From NCBI GenBank assembly GCA_964411785.1, contig CAYPMJ010000126.1:1-5271 (forward strand): a stretch of 5,271 nt of DNA. The letters are read 5' to 3'. The notes under the pieces were generated by a model. The model ran no database searches and was not told the DNA's origin. It saw nothing but the letters and a program-made list of their open reading frames with translations. This DNA is from RUG626 sp964411785. Its GTDB lineage: Bacteria > Bacillota > Clostridia > Oscillospirales > Oscillospiraceae. The translations under genes were made by a program, and so were the position numbers. The stretch's first letter is position 1. Each line of letters begins with the position of its first letter. This document shows, piece by piece, positions 1 to 5,271 of this stretch.

Positions 1-1
1 C

Positions 2-481
2 GACCCGTGGGGCATCAAGGTCAACCGGGTGGAGCTTAAGAACATCATTCCGCCTAAGGAGATCCAGGTCGCCATGGAGAAGCAGATGAAGGCAGAGCGC
101 GAGCGGCGTGAATCAGTGCTTCAGGCAAAGGGACAGAAGGAGGCCCAGATCCTGGTTGCCGAGGGCGAGAAGCAGTCCGCCATTCTCCGCGGCGAGGCGA
201 AGAAGCAGGCGGCGATTCTGGAGGCTGAGGGCCAGGCGGAGTCCATCATGAAGATCCAGCAGGCCACTGCCGAGGGAATCCGGCTCATAAACTCCGCAAT
301 GCCCTCCGACGCTGTAATAAAGATTAAGGCGCTGGAGGCGTTCTCCGCTGCCGCAAACGGTCAGGCAACCAAAATAATCATCCCATCTGAAATTCAGGGA
401 CTTGCGGGCCTTGCTGCCGGCATTGTTGAGTCTGTAAAAAGTCCCGCTGAGCCTGCGAAGAAGCAGACGCCTGGAGCCTGA
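2..481 (+). CDS. SPFH/band-7 (QmcA/stomatin-like) membrane scaffold protein, C-terminal part
   Basis: This is the 3' part of a gene that is open at the left edge. The frame runs back through codons 2-28 (D-P-W-G-I-K-V-N-R) before the first internal GTG, so nothing here is the true start. About 159 residues are visible. The opening stretch, WGIKVNRVELKNIIPPKEIQ, is the end of the SPFH (band 7) domain as found in QmcA and stomatin-type proteins. It is followed by a long Ala/Glu/Lys/Gln-rich helix with repeated AEGE/AEGQ-type units (about bases 90-270), which in this family forms a coiled coil driving oligomerisation. A hydrophobic segment comes next (IIIPSEIQGLAGLAAGIV), and then a short charged tail ending in TPGA and TGA. 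Family members are anchored by an N-terminal membrane helix, not visible here, and assemble into large cage-like rings at membrane microdomains, often beside an NfeD partner. The partner, if present, would be off the left edge. The gene is convergent with the rest of the window. Family assignment is firm; the exact role is not known. Confidence 0.9.
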   Translation, partial: DPWGIKVNRVELKNIIPPKEIQVAMEKQMKAERERRESVLQAKGQKEAQILVAEGEKQSAILRGEAKKQAAILEAEGQAESIMKIQQATAEGIRLINSAMPSDAVIKIKALEAFSAAANGQATKIIIPSEIQGLAGLAAGIVESVKSPAEPAKKQTPGA

Positions 482-564
482 GCTGGCTTGCTCTTCTTAA
501 ATGGCCTGTCTTACGGCCCCTTGCTTCCGATGCCTTGAGCTTTTCAAAGATAATCTCAAAAGTA

Positions 565-607
565 ATTTAAGGAAGCCCTTAAATAAACGTCCATGCAGCA
601 TGGGACG
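565..607. repeat. Two adjacent short hairpins
   Basis: The first hairpin has arms ATTTAAGG (565-572) and CCTTAAAT (577-584), a perfect 8-bp stem with a 4-base loop. The second has arms CGTCCATG (588-595) and CATGGGACG (599-607), pairing throughout with one bulged G at 602 and a 3-base loop. They lie about 85 bases past the SPFH stop codon and three bases apart. Neither is followed by a clean T-run on either strand, so they are not ordinary intrinsic terminators. They could be 3'-UTR stability structures or part of a larger folded element together with the stem at 659-736. Function is unknown. Confidence 0.45.
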
Positions 608-658
608 CTGCCGGAAGTAACGCATAAAACCCATGGACATAAATTCAGAGCTCCCCAC

Positions 659-737
659 AAAAAGCGAAATCTCACCCTGACTACCCTTCCATCCTGCGGG
701 ATGCGAAGCTGTCATATCGGTGAGATTTCGCTTTTTT
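659..737. terminator. Long-stem bidirectional intrinsic terminator (probable)
   Basis: The left arm 659-676 (AAAAAGCGAAATCTCACC) and right arm 719-736 are perfect reverse complements over 18 bases. The stem begins with five A and ends with a run of six T (732-737), so a transcript from either strand ends the hairpin in a U-run. It lies between two converging genes, where a shared terminator is expected. The 42-base apical region is also paired: TGAC (678-681) with GTCA (711-714), then TTCCATCC (687-694) with GGATG-C-GAA (699-707, one bulged C) around a TGCG loop. This makes one long interrupted hairpin. It is about 178 bases past the SPFH stop and about 156 past the asparaginase stop, which is rather distant for both. 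The size and distance leave room for a repeat element or small RNA instead. Confidence 0.7.
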
Positions 738-813
738 AATCGCCAGGGCAGCGCTGTGAAGGTTACGTCCTGCATTAAATGCAATAAGGATGTTTTAACA
801 GTCCCGGCGGGAG

Positions 814-876
814 GGCCGGCATGGCGCAGTAAAAGCGTGTATTTTAAGATGCTTTATGCTGCGCCGGTGTCCGGCC
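814..876. other. GC-rich hairpin just downstream of the asparaginase stop
   Basis: GGCCGG (814-819) pairs with CCGGCC (871-876), GGCGCAG (823-829) with CTGCGCC (859-865), and AAAGC (832-836) with GCTTT (851-855). Small internal loops separate the three helices, and a 14-base loop closes the structure. It starts 17 bases beyond the asparaginase stop in the direction of operon transcription. On the minus strand there is no U-run after it, so it does not fit a classical intrinsic terminator for the operon. On the plus strand it is followed by ATTTATTTTAA, a weak T-rich tail. It may protect the operon mRNA 3' end or act with the hairpin at 659-736. Confidence 0.45.
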
Positions 877-892
877 GGCATTTATTTTAAGG

Positions 893-1897
893 TTAAGTCC
901 GGAAGCCAGACTTTACAAGAATATCGCTTGCTATGGTGGTGTAGAACATTCTGCGAATTCTGGTCACGTCCCCCGTCTGGGCGAGTATCCACATGAGCTT
1001 GGCCAGTGTGGCCTCCTTAGTCATGTCACGCGCCTCCAGCACTCCAGGCAGACGGGCGAGGCTGCTGCCCGTTGTGTACACGGCAAGGTCGCTCCCCTCC
1101 TGCTGGACCTGGGTTGTCATAACAACCACCTTCCCGCGCTTTGCCGCCTCCTCCACAGCATGGTGGAAACCGCGGTGCTGCGGCAGTCCCCCGACACCGA
1201 AGCTCTCTATTATAAGGCCGTCGTACCGATCCAGCATGAACTCCAGAAGCTCCCTGTCAGTGCCGGGGATGAGCTTTAAAAGTCCTACACGAGGATTCAG
1301 CTTATTATAAAACACCGGATTAGCATAGCTCTCAGGCGTTATATACTGAATAAGCGTCCCGTCCCGCACATCGGCTATATACGGGTAATTTATGCTTGAA
1401 AACGCCTCAAAGCTCTTCGTGCGGGTCTTGCAGGCCCTCGTACCCAGTATGACACGGCTGCTGAACACTATGTTCACCCCGTGAAGGTCATCCGACGCCG
1501 CGCACAGAAAGCTGTCCGACAGATTCACCTTCGAATCTGTGGTATCAAACGCTATCGGCCTTTGTGCGCCTGTGAGGATGATCGGCTTCGGACTGCCCTG
1601 GATGAGATACGAGAGCGCCGCTGCTGTGTAGGCCATGGTGTCTGTGCCGTGGCTCACTACAAAGCCGTCATACCTGTCATAGTTCTCCTCAATCGCGCCG
1701 GCTATTGAGAGCCAGTTACTGGGCGTCATGTCCGTGCTGTCCAGATTCATAAGCTGCTCACAGCCTATCCTGCAGATCCTCTCAAGTCCCGGGACGTACC
1801 GCAGCAGCTCGTCTGGCGTAAGGCCGGGCGTCAGGCCGTTCTCCGTAAGCTCGGAAGCGATGGTCCCTCCAGTTGTTATGAATAAAATATTCTTCAT
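893..1897 (-). CDS. ansA: L-asparaginase, cytoplasmic type I (AnsA-like)
   Basis: The product hydrolyses L-asparagine to L-aspartate and ammonia. The 334-residue protein is close to the usual length (B. subtilis AnsA is about 330). The N-terminal signature TTGGTIAS lies at residues 8-15, with the expected nucleophile Thr12. The second signature HGTDTMAYTA lies at 83-92, with Thr85 and Asp86. LGTRACKTRTKSFEAF at 151-166 carries the likely catalytic lysine Lys157. The preceding DSTDMTP (53-59) and the later ESFGVGGLP (231-239) also fit the family. No signal peptide is seen, which supports the cytosolic type. The flexible-loop tyrosine of E. coli type I enzymes is replaced by Leu22 (GLTPG), as in B. 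subtilis AnsA, which has GLAPG there. The start codon ATG overlaps the recN stop as ATGA, and GGGGGAG lies just upstream, so expression is probably coupled to recN. It is the last gene of the operon. Glutaminase side activity cannot be judged. Confidence 0.95.
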   Translation of the reverse strand: MKNILFITTGGTIASELTENGLTPGLTPDELLRYVPGLERICRIGCEQLMNLDSTDMTPSNWLSIAGAIEENYDRYDGFVVSHGTDTMAYTAAALSYLIQGSPKPIILTGAQRPIAFDTTDSKVNLSDSFLCAASDDLHGVNIVFSSRVILGTRACKTRTKSFEAFSSINYPYIADVRDGTLIQYITPESYANPVFYNKLNPRVGLLKLIPGTDRELLEFMLDRYDGLIIESFGVGGLPQHRGFHHAVEEAAKRGKVVVMTTQVQQEGSDLAVYTTGSSLARLPGVLEARDMTKEATLAKLMWILAQTGDVTRIRRMFYTTIASDILVKSGFRT

Positions 1898-3585
1898 TGC
1901 TCCCCCGGATCTGAAAGTGCTCTTCTGAAGCGCTCCGCGGCCCTGAGCTGCTCCCCTGCGGCTGTGAGCGATGTCTCCGTCACCGCGTCGCCCGCTGCCA
2001 GCCGCGCAAGCTCGCTCTTGCGGCCATCGGTGTCAAGGCGGGTCACCAGCGTCCTTGTCCGTCCCCCGCTGACCTCCTTTGATATGGAGAAATGGGCGTC
2101 CGCCATGGCCGCAAGCTGCGGAAGGTGCGTCACGCATATCACCTGCTTGTACCTCGATATCCCCGCTATCTTCTCCGCCACCCTCTGCGCCGCCACTCCG
2201 GAAATACCCGTGTCAATCTCGTCAAAGACCATTGACTGCACACTGTCTCCGGAAGCGAACACCGTCTTCAGTGCAAGCATTATTCTGGAAAGCTCGCCCC
2301 CTGATGCCACCTTGCTTATCCGTCCGACGCTCTCCCCGGCGTTGGCCGCCATGAGAAACCGTATTCCGTCCGCACCGCGCGGCCCCAGCTCCTGGGGCGT
2401 CTGTTCCACCATGAATGAGGCGCCCGGCATCGCAAGCTGGGCAAGCTCCTCCTCCACCCTCCTTGCAAGCTCTTCGCCCGCGCTCCTTCTAGCCTTGCTC
2501 AGCGCATCCGCTGCCAAAACGGCCTCCCCATGGAGTCTGCTTAGCTCTGCCTCCAGCTCGTCCCGGCGCTCATCCGCCCTCTCGACAGCGTCGCGCTCTG
2601 CGCGGCTTTTTTCAAGATACTGAAGCGCCGCCTCCTCCGTGCCGCCGTACTTTCTCAGGACTCGCTTCAGGGAGTCGAGCCTTGAGTCAAGCTCGTCCAT
2701 CTCCTCCGGGGAGTAGTCCAGCTGCTCCCAGAGAGCCCTGACCTCCTCCGCGGCATCCTCAGCTGCATACTTAAGATCGGAGAGCTTCTCGGCAAGCGCA
2801 GCTACATCCTCGGAATAGCGCTCCGCCGTCTTAAGCGCCGCGGCAGCCGTCTCCATAAGCGACACAGCGCCGTCCGTGCTGTCGCCGCCTGAAAGCGACT
2901 CCTCCGCTGTCTGAACAGCTTCCGTGAGCTTTCCGGCGTTCTTTAAAAACGTCCGGCGCTGAAGCTTCTCCTCATACTCACCTGGGTGAAGCTCCGTGCG
3001 CTCAAGCTCCTCTATCTGGTAGCTCAGCGTGTCAAGACGCCGTGCCCGCTCGCTCTCGTCAGTCGTCAGCTTCTCAAGCTCCTCCCTGGTCTGCCGGTAC
3101 GCCTCATATTTAAGCTTGTACTCATCAAGCTCTCCGCCCAGATTGCCGAACCTGTCAAGGAGCTCCAGATGGACCCGCTCATCAGCAAGCCTCTGCCCGT
3201 CCCCCTGACTGTGGATGTCCATGAGCCTCGCCCCCAGCTCCCGGAGCTGAGCCGTCGCCACGGGACACCCGTTTATCCGGCATGAGCTCTTCCCGTCCTC
3301 CGTTATCCGGCGGGTGAGGACAAGCTCCTCTTCCTCCTCAAGCCCGTTTTCCCGGAGAAAATCGCCGGCGTCCACGCCGGTGAAAACGGCTGTGACCTGT
3401 GCGCTGCCAGCACCCCGGCGCACAAGCTCCCTGCTCGTCCGGCAGCCAAGCGCCGCCTCAAGCGACCCTATTACGATGGATTTTCCCGCGCCTGTCTCCC
3501 CGGTCATGGCGTTGAAGCCGCTCTCAAACTCTATATCCGCGCGCTCCACCACCGCGATATTCTCAATATGAAGCAAAGAAAGCAT
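1894..3585 (-). CDS. recN: DNA repair protein RecN (SMC-like ATPase)
   Basis: RecN acts early in double-strand-break repair, tethering DNA ends and supporting RecA-dependent recombination on the nucleoid. The 563-residue length fits the family (about 550-576). The N-terminal half of the ATPase head has Walker A GETGAGKS at 29-36 and a Q-loop-type segment DIHSQGDGQ at 123-131. Residues about 150-385 are Glu/Arg/Leu/Ala-rich and read as the two antiparallel coiled-coil arms, shorter than in true SMC proteins. The C-terminal half of the head has the ABC signature SGGELSR at 428-434, Walker B MVFDEID at 452-458, a D-loop (TGISG) and switch histidine His487 in CVTHLPQ. The ATG at 3585 is preceded by GGAGGG with 6-base spacing, so the start is well supported. 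It follows argR after 23 bases and overlaps ansA by four. No SOS-type operator is evident in the 23-base gap. Confidence 0.97.
   Translation of the reverse strand: MLSLLHIENIAVVERADIEFESGFNAMTGETGAGKSIVIGSLEAALGCRTSRELVRRGAGSAQVTAVFTGVDAGDFLRENGLEEEEELVLTRRITEDGKSSCRINGCPVATAQLRELGARLMDIHSQGDGQRLADERVHLELLDRFGNLGGELDEYKLKYEAYRQTREELEKLTTDESERARRLDTLSYQIEELERTELHPGEYEEKLQRRTFLKNAGKLTEAVQTAEESLSGGDSTDGAVSLMETAAAALKTAERYSEDVAALAEKLSDLKYAAEDAAEEVRALWEQLDYSPEEMDELDSRLDSLKRVLRKYGGTEEAALQYLEKSRAERDAVERADERRDELEAELSRLHGEAVLAADALSKARRSAGEELARRVEEELAQLAMPGASFMVEQTPQELGPRGADGIRFLMAANAGESVGRISKVASGGELSRIMLALKTVFASGDSVQSMVFDEIDTGISGVAAQRVAEKIAGISRYKQVICVTHLPQLAAMADAHFSISKEVSGGRTRTLVTRLDTDGRKSELARLAAGDAVTETSLTAAGEQLRAAERFRRALSDPGEQ
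1900..1906 (-). promoter_or_regulatory. Ribosome binding site of ansA within recN
   Basis: GGGGGAG on the minus strand lies inside the last codons of recN and only two bases before the ansA ATG. The purine run is strong but the spacing is shorter than the usual 5-9 bases. Together with the ATGA stop/start overlap this suggests ansA is translated mainly by ribosomes finishing recN. Confidence 0.6.
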
Positions 3586-3591
3586 ACTCTA

Positions 3592-3597
3592 CCCTCC
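3592..3597 (-). promoter_or_regulatory. Ribosome binding site of recN
   Basis: GGAGGG on the minus strand lies six bases before the ATG at 3585, in the 23-base gap after argR. It is the best Shine-Dalgarno sequence in the operon and supports the chosen recN start and independent initiation there. Confidence 0.8.
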
Positions 3598-3608
3598 GCC
3601 GAACCTTA

Positions 3609-4052
3609 TCAGAGATACTCACTGAACTCTTCGCAGAGGCGCAGCGCCGATTCGTTGTCTGTCATCGCGACAAAAACCGTGTCGTCCCCGGCCAGCGTCC
3701 CGGCGAGATTCTTCTTGTCCATGCTGTCCACAGCGCTGGCCGCCGCTGACGCAAGTCCCGGGAGCGTTCTGAGCACGACTATGTTCTGTGCGCAGACGTA
3801 GGAGAGGACACACTCTTTGAATATTCCGCGCAGCTTTTCCGCGTGCTCCTCCGTACCCACCGTCACGGCGTACCTGTACTCCCCGCCCGGCGTCTGCTCC
3901 TTCACAAGTCTCAGATCCTTTATATCCCTCGACACTGTCGCCTGGGTACAGTGAAACCCGGCTCTGTCCAGCTCATCCATCAGCTGATACTGAGTCTCGA
4001 TCTCCTTCTCAGTTATTATGTTCAATATCTTTCTCTGACGTGCGCTCTTCAT
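3609..4052 (-). CDS. argR: Arginine repressor ArgR/AhrC
   Basis: The product is an arginine-sensing transcription factor that, in this family, represses arginine biosynthesis and may activate catabolism by binding ARG boxes as a hexamer. The 147-residue length is typical (B. subtilis AhrC has 149). Residues 1-65 form the winged helix-turn-helix, with recognition-helix sequence TQATVSRDIKDLRL at 36-49 containing the conserved Ser41-Arg42 pair. A short linker leads to the C-terminal oligomerisation and arginine-binding domain. There the motif GTLAGDDTVFV at 118-128 carries the two aspartates (123-124) that bind L-arginine. Nothing essential is missing. The ATG overlaps the nadK stop as ATGA, and GGGGGAG sits five bases upstream. 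The position between nadK and recN is the conserved clostridial arrangement. This regulator's targets are not in view, and self-regulation cannot be tested because the operon promoter is off the window. Confidence 0.97.
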   Translation of the reverse strand: MKSARQRKILNIITEKEIETQYQLMDELDRAGFHCTQATVSRDIKDLRLVKEQTPGGEYRYAVTVGTEEHAEKLRGIFKECVLSYVCAQNIVVLRTLPGLASAAASAVDSMDKKNLAGTLAGDDTVFVAMTDNESALRLCEEFSEYL

Positions 4053-4864
4053 CCTGTCTCCCCCAGCTTCCTGCTGACTTTTTCGTAGAAGCTCCTGTCT
4101 GTAAGCCGCACCAGCCTGACTGCGACATCGGATTTCCGTATCTCCACTGTGTCCCCATCCTCAAGCTCCACAGGCTCGCCGCCGTCACAGGACAGCACCG
4201 CGCGCCGCTCACCCAGCCGCTCAGGCCGCACGCTCACCGTCCGCTCAGGCGAGAGCACATACGATCTGGCCCACAGCCTGTGGGGACATATGGGCGTTAG
4301 TATGATATTCTCCGCGTCAGGCTCCACAAGCGGCCCTCCCGCGGCCATGGAGTAGGCTGTGGAGCCGGTGGGAGTGGATATCACAACGCCGTCGCCCGTA
4401 AAGCGCATTATAGTGTTTCCGTCTCCAAGCACCGTGAGCTCCACGACGCGCGTGAGGCCGCGGACCACCGCGTCATTCAGCGCAAAATCGGTCTTCAGAT
4501 GCCCTCCTCTAAGCAGCGACACATCTATGGTCATTCTTCTCTCAATTGTATATTCCCCGGCCCACACCCTGGGTATGAGCTCAAGCTCCGAGGGCTCAAG
4601 CTCCGCCATGAAGCCCCTGGTCCCCAGGTTCACGCCGAGTATCGGCACTCCCACAGACGCCACAGCCCTGGCGCAGTGCAGGATCGTCCCGTCCCCGCCA
4701 AAGGTTATAACAAGCTCCGCTGATTCCACTGCCTCAGGCAGCTCACCGCTCTGCGTGCAGACGACGTATGGGATCCCCCGCTTTTCCAGCATGGCCCGGA
4801 CCTTCCCCGACACGGCAAGTCCCCTGTCCCTCTCCGGGTTTACGAACAGCACAGTTTTTTTCAC
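4049..4864 (-). CDS. nadK: NAD kinase (ATP/polyphosphate-NAD kinase)
   Basis: The product phosphorylates NAD at the 2'-hydroxyl of the adenosine ribose to make NADP, the sole de novo source of NADP in bacteria, in the cytosol. At 271 residues it is of normal length. The catalytic GGDGT is at 56-60, the second motif NLGTRGF at 79-85, ALNDAVV at 128-134, and the glycine-rich diagnostic block GDGVVISTPTGSTAYS at 157-172 followed by GGPLVEP. ILTPICPH at 188-195 is the conserved substrate-site segment. The start is GTG at 4864. An in-frame TGA (4874-4876, also the tlyA stop) lies four codons upstream, so no earlier start is possible, and the reading MKKTVLFVNPE matches family N-termini. In the second motif the usual leucine is Arg83 (family form G-x-LGF). 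The gene follows tlyA by 9 bases and overlaps argR by four. Confidence 0.96.
   Translation of the reverse strand: MKKTVLFVNPERDRGLAVSGKVRAMLEKRGIPYVVCTQSGELPEAVESAELVITFGGDGTILHCARAVASVGVPILGVNLGTRGFMAELEPSELELIPRVWAGEYTIERRMTIDVSLLRGGHLKTDFALNDAVVRGLTRVVELTVLGDGNTIMRFTGDGVVISTPTGSTAYSMAAGGPLVEPDAENIILTPICPHRLWARSYVLSPERTVSVRPERLGERRAVLSCDGGEPVELEDGDTVEIRKSDVAVRLVRLTDRSFYEKVSRKLGETG
4058..4064 (-). promoter_or_regulatory. Ribosome binding site of argR within nadK
   Basis: GGGGGAG on the minus strand lies five bases before the argR ATG and inside the end of nadK. The same heptamer precedes ansA. It supports the ATG that overlaps the nadK stop. Confidence 0.7.
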
Positions 4865-4870
4865 GGCACG

Positions 4871-4875
4871 CTCTC
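4871..4875 (-). promoter_or_regulatory. Weak ribosome binding site of nadK
   Basis: GAGAG on the minus strand, overlapping the tlyA TGA, lies six bases before the GTG start at 4864. A better purine run, GGGGGA (4878-4883), is 13 bases away, probably too far. The weak site, GTG codon and 9-base gap after tlyA point to low-level or coupled initiation. Confidence 0.5.
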
Positions 4876-5271
4876 AGTCCCCCAGCTCCCTGTGTGACTC
4901 CTCCACCAGCGCTGCTATATCCACATCAGGCTGACATTTTTCACTGACGAGGTGTCCAAGATATTCTATGTTCCCCTCCGGGCCGCGTATGGGCGAATAT
5001 GTGAGGGCCCTGACAGAAAACCCGGCCTTTCCCGCGTTCTCCAGAAAATGCTCAAGCACCTCGGCATGGACCGACCTGTCGCGGACCACGCCCTTCTTTC
5101 CCACCTTCCCGCGTCCCGCCTCAAACTGCGGCTTAATGAGGCAGAAGACCTCCCCGTCCTGAGTGAGCACCCTGCGCACAGCCGGCAGAATAAGCGACAG
5201 TGAGATAAATGATACATCAATGGCCGCCCGCTCAGGCGGCTCCGGAAAATCCTCCGGCATCAGATTTCTGG
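4874..5271 (-). CDS. tlyA: TlyA-family rRNA 2'-O-methyltransferase, C-terminal part
   Basis: The gene is open at the right edge; the frame continues through R-N-L before the internal ATG at 5258-5260, so that Met is not the start. About 131 residues are visible out of a usual 240-275, covering most of the FtsJ/RrmJ-like methyltransferase fold but not the N-terminal S4 RNA-binding domain. Three of the four residues of the expected K-D-K-E catalytic tetrad can be seen: Asp in AIDVSFISL (codon 5216-5218), Lys in LIKPQFEAGR (5132-5134) and Glu in GPEGNIEYL (4964-4966). The first Lys would be off the window. The KKGVVRD segment is also characteristic. In mycobacteria TlyA methylates 16S and 23S rRNA and affects capreomycin sensitivity. 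In Firmicutes the family is annotated either as hemolysin A or as rRNA methyltransferase, and the latter is better supported. It is the first visible gene of the operon. Confidence 0.94.
   Translation of the reverse strand, partial: RNLMPEDFPEPPERAAIDVSFISLSLILPAVRRVLTQDGEVFCLIKPQFEAGRGKVGKKGVVRDRSVHAEVLEHFLENAGKAGFSVRALTYSPIRGPEGNIEYLGHLVSEKCQPDVDIAALVEESHRELGD

Larger units (their letters stand above)
482..892. other. Structured convergent intergenic region without a supported gene
   Basis: These 411 bases separate the 3' ends of the SPFH gene and the asparaginase gene. Four inverted repeats can be read directly: 565-584, 588-607, 659-736 and 814-876. Small palindromes also occur at 791-800 (TGTTTTAACA) and 802-812 (TCCC-GGC-GGGA). 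A minus-strand open frame at 497-784 exists but begins with TTG, has no Shine-Dalgarno sequence and covers the large hairpin, so it is not called. The region is more AT-rich in patches than the flanking genes. The large hairpin is best read as a terminator. The others may be transcript 3'-end structures, an untranslated small RNA, or the remains of a repeat element; the sequence alone does not decide between these. Confidence 0.6.

Noticed and set aside
29..31. GTG at 29 as the start of the SPFH gene
   Set aside because: The frame is open to base 2 with family-typical residues before it (D-P-W-G-I-K-V-N-R), so the GTG encodes an internal valine.
497..784. A 95-codon minus-strand open frame in the intergenic region
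   Set aside because: It begins with TTG; neither that start nor the first ATG (773-775) has a Shine-Dalgarno sequence. Its codons run straight through the 18-bp inverted repeat, and the product shows no recognisable domain. It would be worth reviving only if the peptide were conserved in other genomes.
1964..2623. A 219-codon plus-strand open frame opposite recN
   Set aside because: It is antisense to the well-supported recN. The Ser/Ala/Pro-rich, low-complexity product is what a GC-rich gene gives on its complement, and no family is recognisable.
3586..3608. A possible SOS (LexA) or ARG-box operator in the argR-recN gap
   Set aside because: There is no GAAC-N4-GTTC-type palindrome or ARG-box-like inverted repeat in the gap. 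The 23 bases are mostly taken up by the ribosome binding site.
4359..4934. A 191-codon plus-strand open frame opposite nadK and tlyA
   Set aside because: It is antisense to conserved catalytic motifs of NadK and crosses the nadK-tlyA junction. The product is Ser/Thr/Pro-rich with no domain.
5258..5260. ATG at 5260 as the start of a short 128-residue protein
   Set aside because: The open frame and TlyA-like sequence continue upstream to the window edge, and the methyltransferase fold would be cut if translation started here.

Overview
The window is GC-rich (roughly 55-60 % by eye) and compact. It carries the block tlyA-nadK-argR-recN on the minus strand, an arrangement typical of Clostridia (Bacillota). 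B. subtilis has the related yqxC-ahrC-recN order. The asparaginase matches the B. subtilis AnsA type, and the SPFH protein resembles those of gut clostridia. A GC-rich member of the Clostridia, perhaps of Lachnospiraceae type, is the best guess. This rests on gene order and protein character only, and no genus can be named.

Layout, left to right. (1) Bases 1-481, plus strand: the C-terminal part of an SPFH/band-7 membrane-scaffold protein (QmcA/stomatin-like), whose beginning lies off the left edge. (2) Bases 482-892: a 411-base convergent intergenic region with no convincing gene but an unusual density of inverted repeats. The main one is an 18-bp perfect stem with an A-run on one side and a T-run on the other, which looks like a bidirectional terminator. 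(3) Bases 893-5271, minus strand: one uninterrupted transcription unit, read from right to left as tlyA (start off the right edge), nadK, argR, recN and an ansA-type asparaginase. The gaps are 9 nt (tlyA-nadK), a 4-nt ATGA overlap (nadK-argR), 23 nt (argR-recN) and another 4-nt ATGA overlap (recN-ansA), so the five genes are very probably co-transcribed and partly translationally coupled. The operon promoter is outside the window.

The genes are functionally mixed: ribosomal RNA methylation (TlyA), NADP supply (NadK), arginine-responsive repression (ArgR), double-strand-break repair (RecN) and asparagine breakdown (AnsA). The first four form a conserved housekeeping cluster whose members are not obviously in one pathway. 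AnsA looks like an added downstream member. A loose nitrogen/amino-acid link between ArgR and AnsA is possible but is inference only.

I find no mobile element, CRISPR array, RNA gene of a known class or defence system. Most of the window is ordinary. The parts that merit a second look are the structured intergenic region, the tight coupling of asparaginase to recN, and a few residue changes in otherwise conserved motifs.
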